From: an uncultured Acidobacteriaceae bacterium
GTDB lineage: Bacteria > Acidobacteriota > Terriglobia > Terriglobales > Acidobacteriaceae
NCBI GenBank assembly: GCA_903849645.1
Contig: CAINJJ010000003.1
Coordinates: 62,001-126,000, forward strand
Reading direction: 5' to 3'
Length of the DNA: 64,000 nucleotides
In this document: piece after piece, positions 48,115-54,905 of the stretch
Layout: the number at the start of each line of letters is the position of its first letter
Position numbering within the stretch: position 1 is the stretch's first letter
Notes under the pieces: model-generated
What the model was told of the DNA's origin: nothing
Database searches by the model: none
Seen by the model: the letters and a program-made list of their open reading frames with translations, nothing else
Translations under genes and position numbers: made by a program

Positions 48115-48834
48115 GTGACAACAACGCCCATCACGCCACCCACCCTGCCGCCAGGGAAGCCGCCGCGCAAGGGCCGTCTGCGGTCCATCGTTCAATGGGC
48201 TGCCCTCGTCGTGCTGGCTCTCTGGTCGCTTGCCGCGCTGCTGCTGGTGGCCGCGCGCTGGATTGACCCGCCGACCACCGCACTGCACATCGAGCGCCGC
48301 ATGCAGGCCTGGATTCACGGCAAGCCGTACCACGAACGATCCACCTTCGTGCCGCTCAGCCAGATCTCGCCCGACTTTCAGCATGCCGTGATCGCCGCCG
48401 AGGACACGCGCTTTTACCAGCACCACGGGTTCGATTGGCAGGAGCTCGAGATCGCGGCCAGGGAGGATATGGAAGGCGAGCGCACGCGCGGCGCCTCCAC
48501 CCTGACCCAGCAACTGGTCAAAAACCTCTTTTTTGGCACCGGCGGCTCGTTTGTGCGCAAGGCGGGGGAGTTCACCCTGGTGCCGGTTGCGGAGCTGGTC
48601 CTGGGCAAGCAGCGGATTCTGGAGATCTACCTGAACGTGGTCGAGTGGGGTCCCGGCGTCTATGGCGCCGAGCCGGCCTGCCGAGCCTGGTACCGGACCG
48701 GGGCACGGAATGCAAGCCGGGAAGAGGCGGCACGGCTGGCTGCGATCCTGCCGGCTCCGCTGAAGCGGCGGCCCGAGCGCATGAACAACTACAGCAGTGT
48801 GATCTTGAAGCGGATGGACCAGATGGGCTGGTAG
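48115..48834 (+). CDS. mtgA: Monofunctional peptidoglycan glycosyltransferase
   Basis: This 239-residue enzyme has one N-terminal membrane helix (about residues 27-48) and the GT51 domain: the catalytic Glu in IAAEDTRFYQHHGFDW, GASTLTQQLVKNLFF and LEIYLNVVEWGPGVYGAE. It polymerises lipid II into glycan strands on the outer face of the inner membrane. It starts at GTG, with TATCCT ending five bases before it and no ribosome site, which hints at a leaderless message. Confidence 0.96.
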   Translation: MTTTPITPPTLPPGKPPRKGRLRSIVQWAALVVLALWSLAALLLVAARWIDPPTTALHIERRMQAWIHGKPYHERSTFVPLSQISPDFQHAVIAAEDTRFYQHHGFDWQELEIAAREDMEGERTRGASTLTQQLVKNLFFGTGGSFVRKAGEFTLVPVAELVLGKQRILEIYLNVVEWGPGVYGAEPACRAWYRTGARNASREEAARLAAILPAPLKRRPERMNNYSSVILKRMDQMGW

Positions 48835-48835
48835 G

Positions 48836-49276
48836 TCAGAGCAGCTTGCCCGCCGCCAGGTCGCGGATCAGGCCCCGGTCGGCGGCGAGGAAGTCGTACT
48901 CGGGCAGGTCTTCGAGACGAGTCCAGCGGAACTGCTGGAAGATGCGGTTTTCCAGCTCACCGGAAAACTCGTGGACGGCGAAGAACTGCAGGTCGACGGC
49001 GCCGCCATGCCGGTAGTTATGGCGGATGCGGATGATGCGGGGGCCGATGGTGGCCTTGATGCCGAGCTCCTCGTCGAGTTCGCGGGCCAGGGCCTGTTCG
49101 GGGGTCTCGCCGGCTTCGATCTTGCCGCCGGGAAACTCCCACTGCAGGGCCATGGGCTGGTCGGGACGGCGCTGGCAGATGAGCACCTCGCCGCCGCGGA
49201 CGATGAGAGCCGCTGCCACGAATCGCAACGCGGGTCCGGCAGGGCGGGGACTGGAAGTTGACTGGCTGTCTTCCAC
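48836..49276 (-). CDS. NUDIX hydrolase, MutT-like
   Basis: The 146-residue protein contains the NUDIX box GGKIEAGETPEQALARELDE-EL-GI (G-x5-E-x7-RE-x2-EE-x-G form) and a LQWEFPGGK lead typical of the (8-oxo)-dGTP-cleaving MutT group. Exact substrate is not certain. Its stop nearly touches the mtgA stop (convergent, one base apart). The GTG at 49276 is favoured by a TACAAT ending six bases upstream; the ATG at 49309 is the alternative. Confidence 0.9.
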   Translation of the reverse strand: MEDSQSTSSPRPAGPALRFVAAALIVRGGEVLICQRRPDQPMALQWEFPGGKIEAGETPEQALARELDEELGIKATIGPRIIRIRHNYRHGGAVDLQFFAVHEFSGELENRIFQQFRWTRLEDLPEYDFLAADRGLIRDLAAGKLL

Positions 49277-49282
49277 GCTTCG

Positions 49283-49288
49283 ATTGTA
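49283..49288 (-). promoter_or_regulatory. -10 box of the NUDIX gene at leaderless spacing
   Basis: TACAAT ends six bases before the GTG at 49276. No ribosome site is seen. Confidence 0.45.
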
Positions 49289-49295
49289 AACGCAC

Positions 49296-49327
49296 CAAAA
49301 GGGATGCAAGCCGAAGCGGGCATCCCT
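49296..49327 (-). terminator. Terminator after the HAD phosphatase gene
   Basis: The stem AGGGATGC (49320-49327 with 49300-49307, minus-strand sense) is followed by TTT. It separates the HAD gene from the NUDIX gene. Confidence 0.65.
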
Positions 49328-49372
49328 GGGTGTGGTGTGATCAAAGCGGTCTTGCCGTTTGCGGAGGCGGAA

Positions 49373-50134
49373 TTACTCTCCCGCGACGCCTGAATGAATG
49401 CCCTCGGCGGCCTGGGGACGGAAGTAGCCCCAGCCGTTCTTGGCGGCCGCGGCCAGCAGCGCCGGAGAGGGGTTGACGGGGTAAGCGTTGCGCGCAATCT
49501 GCAGCATGGCGAGGTCGTGGATGGAGTTGCCGAATACGGCGTCGGGACGCTCGAGGCCGGCCCGCTTGAGGGCGATGGCCTTGCCTTCATCGGTAGGCAC
49601 GTCGAGAATCTCGCTGGAGATGAGTCCGGCGGTGACGCGCACCTCGGCGGCCAGCACACGCTCCTCGGGAATGCCAAAGGAGCGCACGCCCTCGGTAACC
49701 ACCCATTTGTTGGTGGAGCTGACGGCCCAGAGTTCAACCTCGGCCTTGCGCAGGGTTTCAAGCAGGGCGGCGATCTCAGGGAAGATGCGGGGGCGGACGA
49801 ACTCCTCGAAATAGAGGGCGGCGGCGGAGCGGAGTTCCTTCTCACGCAGGCCTGCATAGATCTGCACCATTTCGCCGCAGATGTCGAGTTCGCTGACCTT
49901 GCCGGCGAGATAGGCGCGGTAGCGGGTGTCAATGCCATCGCTGATGGGGCGGGAGACCAGTCCCTGCTCGAGCGACCAGACCATGAAGCCGTAGCCGGAG
50001 TCGCCGCTCCAGATGGTTCCATCGCAGTCAAAGACGGCGACGCGGGGTTTGTTTTCGAGAACCAGCCGTTCGAGCTCTGGGGCGGTCCACTTGGGGATTT
50101 CAATCTGTGTCGGTGTCAAACGATCCTCAATCAT
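49373..50134 (-). CDS. HAD-superfamily phosphatase (HAD-IB, SerB-like)
   Basis: The 253-residue protein has HAD motif I (AVFDCDGTIW, nucleophile Asp), a motif II serine (AVSSTNKW), a motif III lysine (DEGKAIALK) and motif IV as FGNSIHDLAML. The first motif IV acid of GDSxxD is replaced by Asn. A cap of helices lies between motifs I and II (about residues 40-130). It is probably a small-molecule phosphatase such as a phosphoserine phosphatase relative. Start at 50134; weak ribosome site. Confidence 0.85.
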   Translation of the reverse strand: MIEDRLTPTQIEIPKWTAPELERLVLENKPRVAVFDCDGTIWSGDSGYGFMVWSLEQGLVSRPISDGIDTRYRAYLAGKVSELDICGEMVQIYAGLREKELRSAAALYFEEFVRPRIFPEIAALLETLRKAEVELWAVSSTNKWVVTEGVRSFGIPEERVLAAEVRVTAGLISSEILDVPTDEGKAIALKRAGLERPDAVFGNSIHDLAMLQIARNAYPVNPSPALLAAAAKNGWGYFRPQAAEGIHSGVAGE

Positions 50135-50362
50135 ACTCACACATACTCTTTTTCCTATTCTCCCCCAACTGGGCATGTTTTTGCACGTAAAGGTTTGGAG
50201 AACAGTGTCACAGGATGAACCTGGGCCGCGGATTGGCACGAGTTTGGAGGATGGAGGCAGATTCTGGGAACGGCAGGAGCGGGGCGGCCGGGGTTTGCGC
50301 TGGGGTGGCGGGCGCTGCTATATGTGACCGAGAGCAATTTGAAGCCGAATGGAGAAGATCGA

Positions 50363-50866
50363 ATGGAGCGCAGACGGTTTATGCGGGTGGTTGGGATGGC
50401 GGGGCTGGGCGCGGCGGCGCTGGCGAGCGAAGCAAGGCGCGGGCTGGGACAGTTTTCCGCAGCGGCCGGCTCGGAGAGCGCGCTGTCGATTCCGGAGTCG
50501 GCGCAGGTGCAGCCGGAGGCGTTGGCCGGGCTGATTCAGGCCGGCGGAGCGGCAAAGCCGGTGATCTTCCAGGTGGGGTCGAAGATCTTTTTTGGCGAAG
50601 GGCATATCGCGGGGTCGGTGTTTGCGGGGCCGGGTTCGCAGGCCGCGGGGCTGCAACTGCTCAAGAGCATCGTGGCTACGACGAAGAAGGACGCGGCGAT
50701 TGTGCTCTACTGCGGCTGCTGCCCCTGGACGCGCTGCCCCAATATGGGTCCGGCTTACAAGCAACTGCACGATCTGGGATTCACCCATGTGAAGGCGCTC
50801 TACCTGGCCAGCAACTTTGGCGATGATTGGGTGGCGAAGGGCTATCCGGTGGAGCATGGCAAGTAG
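50363..50866 (+). CDS. Secreted rhodanese-like protein with a cysteine-rich active loop
   Basis: The 167-residue protein has a twin-arginine-like leader (MERRRFMRVVGMAGLG) and a compact rhodanese-like domain (residues about 50-165: PVIFQVGSKIFFGEGHIAGSV, LYCGCCPWTRCPN, YKQLHDLGFTHVKAL). Where typical rhodaneses have one cysteine in a CxxxxxR loop, this loop is CGCCPWTRC, with four cysteines. It may bind a metal or haem or handle thiols rather than transfer sulphur from thiosulphate. It overlaps the TlpA gene at 50856 by eleven bases. Confidence 0.82.
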   Translation: MERRRFMRVVGMAGLGAAALASEARRGLGQFSAAAGSESALSIPESAQVQPEALAGLIQAGGAAKPVIFQVGSKIFFGEGHIAGSVFAGPGSQAAGLQLLKSIVATTKKDAAIVLYCGCCPWTRCPNMGPAYKQLHDLGFTHVKALYLASNFGDDWVAKGYPVEHGK

Positions 50867-51377
50867 GACTGTGCGCCGGGCATGGGCAGCGCTGCTGCTG
50901 GGGCTGCTGCTGGCGGCGGGAAAGCCGGGCGCGGCCATGCCGCCGGAAGACCCGCTGCTGAACAAGCCGGCGCCGGCTTTTGTGCGCGACGACCTGAGCG
51001 GAAGGCACGTGGATTTGGCCGCCTACCGGGGCAAGGTGGTGCTGCTGAACTTCTGGGCCTCGTGGTGCGCTCCCTGCCAGTTGGAGATGCCGCGGTTTGC
51101 CGCCTGGCAACACCAGTACGGCGCGGCGGGGCTGCGGGTGGTTGGCGTATCCATGGATGAGGAAGCGGCGGGGACGCGGCGCGTGTGCCGCAAGCTGGGC
51201 GTGGACTATCCGGTGGTGATGGGCGACGCGGAGCTGGGCACGCTCTATGGAGGCGTCTTCGGGCTGCCGGTGACCTACCTGATTGGCCGGGACGGGCAGG
51301 TGCGGGCCAGATTCCAGGGCGAGAGCGACCTGAAAGCCATGGAAGCCAGGATCCGGGAGCTGCTGGACGGTCGATGA
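50856..51377 (+). CDS. TlpA/ResA-type extracytoplasmic thioredoxin-like protein
   Basis: This 173-residue protein has an uncleaved-type or cleaved N-terminal signal helix (WAALLLGLLLAAG) and a thioredoxin fold with active site FWASWCAPCQLEMP and cis-proline LPVTYLI. It is expected to reduce disulphides outside the membrane, as in cytochrome c maturation. Overlap with the preceding rhodanese-like gene means coupled translation and suggests they act together on thiols. ATG at 50856 with GGAG. Confidence 0.9.
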   Translation: MASRTVRRAWAALLLGLLLAAGKPGAAMPPEDPLLNKPAPAFVRDDLSGRHVDLAAYRGKVVLLNFWASWCAPCQLEMPRFAAWQHQYGAAGLRVVGVSMDEEAAGTRRVCRKLGVDYPVVMGDAELGTLYGGVFGLPVTYLIGRDGQVRARFQGESDLKAMEARIRELLDGR

Positions 51378-51461
51378 GCAGCCGCTGTTGTCGAAGTTGA
51401 GTCCATGATGAACGAGGTTCGGCACGACCACGCGACCGGGCCGGGGAACCCCTGGCGCGCC

Positions 51462-51467
51462 GATAAT
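51462..51467 (+). promoter_or_regulatory. -10 box of the xerD-xerC operon
   Basis: GATAAT ends seven bases before the GTG at 51475, consistent with a leaderless or nearly leaderless message. Confidence 0.4.
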
Positions 51468-51474
51468 CGGGAGT

Positions 51475-52509
51475 GTGGAGACGGCCCGCAACCTGCCGCT
51501 ATTGAAGGACTACCAGGCGTACCTGCGCGTGGAGAAGGGGCTGCGGCCCCTGACCTGCGAGGCCTATGACAGCGACCTGAAGATCTTTGCCGAGTTCATT
51601 GAGAGCCGGCACGGGGTGCTGCTGACGGCCACCCAGGAAGACGTTTCGGCCTTTCTTGAACACCTGCGGCATCACGGCATTGATTCGCGCTCGTCGGCGC
51701 GCAAGCTGAGCTGCCTGCGGGGCTTCTACAAGTGGCTCCTGCTGGACCGGCGCATCCACCACGACCCAACCCTCAATATCGAGTCGCCCAAGGCCTGGAA
51801 GGTGCTGCCCAAGTCACTGGCGGAGGTGGAGGTTGCGGCGATGCTGGAGCGTGCCGAGCGGTCGGCGGAGCATCCGCAGGCGCGGGCCACGGCTCTGCGG
51901 GACCGGGCGATTCTTGAACTGCTCTATGCGGGTGGGCTGCGGGTCTCAGAGGTGACGGCGCTGGGGACCAGCGACCTGGCCCTGGACCTGGGCCGGGCCC
52001 AGGTGCGCGGCAAAGGCGACAAGGAACGGATTGTGCCGCTGGGTCGAACGGCGCTGGAGGCCCTGGAGACCTACCTGCGCGAAGGACGGCCGCACCTGGC
52101 GCGCATCAGCTCGGCAAAGAAGCGCGGGGGCGCGCAGCAGGATGCGACCCGGCTTTTTCTTTCGATTCGGGGGATGCCCTTGACGCGCCAGTGGGTGTGG
52201 CACCTGGTAAAGACGGCCGACAGCACGGCGAGCCCGCACCGGCTGCGGCACAGTTGCGCGACGCACATGGTGGAGCACGGGGCGGACCTGCGCAGCGTGC
52301 AACTGCTGCTGGGCCATGCCGACATTTCGACCACGCAGGTGTATACGCACCTGGCGCTGGGACGCCTGAAGGCGGTGGTGCGAGCGCATCATCCGCGGGC
52401 CCGGCGGCAATTTGGCCCGGCGGAGGGGGCGCCCACGCAGGCCAAGACCGGCAGCCGTGGCGGGTTGAGACTGGTGACGGCCTCTACGCCTCCCGAGGAG
52501 AGCCATTGA
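51475..52509 (+). CDS. xerD: Site-specific tyrosine recombinase, XerD-like
   Basis: The 344-residue protein has the N-terminal SAM-like core-binding domain (residues about 10-100) and a catalytic domain with the tyrosine recombinase residues: Arg156 (GGLRVSE), a Lys in GKGDKER, His255 and Arg258 ([10 protein letters not shown]), His281 (LGHADIS) and nucleophile Tyr290 (VYTHL). XerC/XerD act at dif to resolve chromosome dimers. The Gly/Arg-rich tail beyond residue 310 is longer than usual. Start is a GTG. Confidence 0.93.
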   Translation: METARNLPLLKDYQAYLRVEKGLRPLTCEAYDSDLKIFAEFIESRHGVLLTATQEDVSAFLEHLRHHGIDSRSSARKLSCLRGFYKWLLLDRRIHHDPTLNIESPKAWKVLPKSLAEVEVAAMLERAERSAEHPQARATALRDRAILELLYAGGLRVSEVTALGTSDLALDLGRAQVRGKGDKERIVPLGRTALEALETYLREGRPHLARISSAKKRGGAQQDATRLFLSIRGMPLTRQWVWHLVKTADSTASPHRLRHSCATHMVEHGADLRSVQLLLGHADISTTQVYTHLALGRLKAVVRAHHPRARRQFGPAEGAPTQAKTGSRGGLRLVTASTPPEESH

Positions 52510-53480
52510 GCCTGACGGCTGCCCCAAACGAGACCTCGCTGGATGGGTTGGTGGACGACTACCTGCGTGTGCTGGCCAACGAGCGGGGCGCATCGGCGCA
52601 TACGCTGCGCGCCTATCAGCGAGAGCTGCACGGGTTTGCCGCCTGGGTGAGCGAGCAGTACGGGCCGGAGCAGAGAGTGGAGCAGATAGAGCACACGCAC
52701 ATTCGCGCTTACCTGGGGACGCTCTATGACCGGGGATTGCAGAAGGCATCGGCGGCGCGGGCGCTGGCGGCGATTCGAGGCTGGTTCAAATGGCTGGCCC
52801 GGGCAGGGCATCTGGAGCAGAACGCGGCCTCGCTGGTGGCCACGCCGCGGCTGCCGAAGCACCTGCCGCGGGTGCCCTCCATCGAGCAGATGAACCGCGT
52901 GGTGGAGTCGGTGGGTGAGGATGCGGCGAGCTGGCCGGCGCGGGACACCGCGATTCTGGAGCTGCTCTATGGCTGCGGCGTGCGCAACGCGGAGCTGACG
53001 GGGCTCAACCTCGAAGACATTCACTGGGCCAACGAGGCGATCCTGGTGCGCGGCAAGGGGCAGAAGCAGCGTTATGTTCCGCTGGGGGATGCGGCGGCGC
53101 TGGCGCTGCGGAGCTACCTGGCGGAGCGGTCCGCGCTGCTGGCGGCGGCGGGCGAGGGGCAGGGCCGGACGACGCCCGCACTCTTTGTGAACCTCCAGTT
53201 GCGCGGCCTGGACAAGCCGGGCGGCGAGGCGCGGCTCACAACGCGCAGCGTGGGCCGGATTGTGAAGCGCATCGCGGTGCTGCGGGGGCTGTCGGCGGAG
53301 GTGCATCCGCATACCCTGCGCCACGCCTTTGGGACGCACCTGCTGGAAGAAGGCGCGGATCTGCGCGCCATCCAGGAACTGCTGGGGCATGAGCGCCTGT
53401 CAACGACGCAGCGCTATACGCAACTCACGACGGCGCAGCTCACGGTGGTGTATGACCGGACCCACCCGCGGGCGCGGTAA
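52506..53480 (+). CDS. xerC: Site-specific tyrosine recombinase, XerC-like
   Basis: This 324-residue recombinase starts at a TTG overlapping the xerD stop by four bases, with GAGGAG just upstream. It has a core-binding domain ([19 protein letters not shown]) and the catalytic residues in [11 protein letters not shown] (Arg), RGKGQKQR (Lys), [19 protein letters not shown] (His, Arg), [10 protein letters not shown] and the tyrosine of RYTQL. Spacing is standard. It and the XerD-like protein are translationally coupled, so both partners would be made in a fixed ratio. Confidence 0.93.
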   Translation: MSLTAAPNETSLDGLVDDYLRVLANERGASAHTLRAYQRELHGFAAWVSEQYGPEQRVEQIEHTHIRAYLGTLYDRGLQKASAARALAAIRGWFKWLARAGHLEQNAASLVATPRLPKHLPRVPSIEQMNRVVESVGEDAASWPARDTAILELLYGCGVRNAELTGLNLEDIHWANEAILVRGKGQKQRYVPLGDAAALALRSYLAERSALLAAAGEGQGRTTPALFVNLQLRGLDKPGGEARLTTRSVGRIVKRIAVLRGLSAEVHPHTLRHAFGTHLLEEGADLRAIQELLGHERLSTTQRYTQLTTAQLTVVYDRTHPRAR

Positions 53481-53710
53481 GAAACCAGAGCCGTTCTTCC
53501 GCCGGAGTGGCTGAGTCAGTTGTTCCCCGCACCCCTCACGTCGTCTGCCGGGTCTCCGCGGACGCCGCGGAGGTGCTGGGGATCTGCCATGGCGCACGGA
53601 AGGGGCCGCGGTATTTCTGAGGGGGCGATTGCCCAAAGAAACATCCGGTAGGGTATCTTTCCATCAGAAGAATTCAAGCCAGTGAAGTCGATTTTTTTGA
53701 AGGAGGCTCC

Positions 53711-54865
53711 ATGGAGCCGGAAGTTGAGCCCGTTGTGCCGGAAGTGAAGCCGGCGGAATATCTTTCGCTTGCCGCAGCCGAGGGGGAGGACGCGGCAATC
53801 ACCGCAGAGGCTGTGGCCGCGCGGGGGTTGTCGTGGGTGTTCAAGGGCGAAGGGGGATTGCGCGCCGGATGGTCGGTTCTGCTGTTCCTGGTGCTGTTCT
53901 TTCTCTGCATGTCGCTGGTTGGCGTGATCTTTTATGCGCTGCACCTGGTGGGCAAAAAGAGCGGGTTTACGGCGAGTTCGACGCTCTTCGGGGAAGCGGT
54001 TCCATTCCTTGGCCTGGCGGGGGCGGCGGCGATGGTGGCGCTGATTGAGCATCGGAGGAGCCTGCTGGCGTTTAACCTGACGGGCCCGCGGCCGGTGGCG
54101 CATTTCCTTTCAGGACTGGCGGCGGGGTTTGTGGCTCTGTCGGCGCTGATTGGCGCGCTGGCGTGGGGCGGGTGGCTGCATTTTGGGCCGGTGGCGCTGT
54201 CAGGCGGGGCGATTCTGACCTTTGGCGTGACCTGGGGCTGCGCGTTCCTGCTGGTGGGCTGCTTTGAGGAAGGGATGTTCCGCTGCTATCTGCAGTTCAC
54301 CTTGACGCGGGGCATCAACCTCTGGTGGGCGCTGGGGATTGAGGCGGCGGTGACGCTGGACCTGGTACTGCGAGCCAAGGGCAACGGCATCTGGGGCGTG
54401 TATGCGGTGGTGGCGCTGGGGCTCGTTCCGTGCGTATGGCTGCACCTGAAGAAGGCGGAGAGCGCGGGGTTCTGGCAGGCGGCGTGGGTCACCTCCACGC
54501 TGTTCGGGTTCATTCACACGGGCAACAACGGGGAAAACTGGATTGGCATCTTTGCCGCGGCGGCCATCGGGTTTGTGTTTGTGGTGAGCATCCGGGTGAC
54601 GGGGTCGGCGTGGTGGGCCATTGGCTGCCACGCGGCGTGGGACTGGGCGGAGACGTATTTCTATGGCACGGCGGACAGCGGCAATGTGGCCACGGGACAC
54701 CTGCTGACGGCCGCGCCGGCGGGCAATGTGCTGTGGAGCGGCGGAGCGGACGGGCCGGAGGGCAGTTTGCTGGTGCTTGGGATCATTGTGCTGCTGCTGG
54801 CGGCGCTGCTTGCGCTTTATGGGCGGAGGCAGCCCGCGGCAGCCGCTCCTCAACTGGCCGGATAG
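53711..54865 (+). CDS. CPBP-family intramembrane glutamic protease
   Basis: This 384-residue polytopic membrane protein has the CPBP/ABI motifs: EEGMFRCYLQ (Glu186, Glu187, Arg191 in motif EExxxR), a FIHTGNN motif and a HAAWDWAETYF motif. An acidic N-terminal stretch precedes the first helix (about residue 55). The substrate is unknown; these proteases are related to Rce1. GGAGG precedes the ATG at ideal distance. It is followed by the penicillin acylase gene after 40 bases. Confidence 0.88.
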   Translation: MEPEVEPVVPEVKPAEYLSLAAAEGEDAAITAEAVAARGLSWVFKGEGGLRAGWSVLLFLVLFFLCMSLVGVIFYALHLVGKKSGFTASSTLFGEAVPFLGLAGAAAMVALIEHRRSLLAFNLTGPRPVAHFLSGLAAGFVALSALIGALAWGGWLHFGPVALSGGAILTFGVTWGCAFLLVGCFEEGMFRCYLQFTLTRGINLWWALGIEAAVTLDLVLRAKGNGIWGVYAVVALGLVPCVWLHLKKAESAGFWQAAWVTSTLFGFIHTGNNGENWIGIFAAAAIGFVFVVSIRVTGSAWWAIGCHAAWDWAETYFYGTADSGNVATGHLLTAAPAGNVLWSGGADGPEGSLLVLGIIVLLLAALLALYGRRQPAAAAPQLAG

Positions 54866-54905
54866 CGGGGGGTGCGCGGCGGCGGGGTTATCCTGTGGGA
54901 GACCC

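Noticed and set aside
46320-48188. Very long minus-strand open frame across the transporter
   Set aside because: Only its final ~89 codons (46320-46589) look like a real gene. The rest is antisense to the transporter and rich in His/Arg/Gln shadow sequence.
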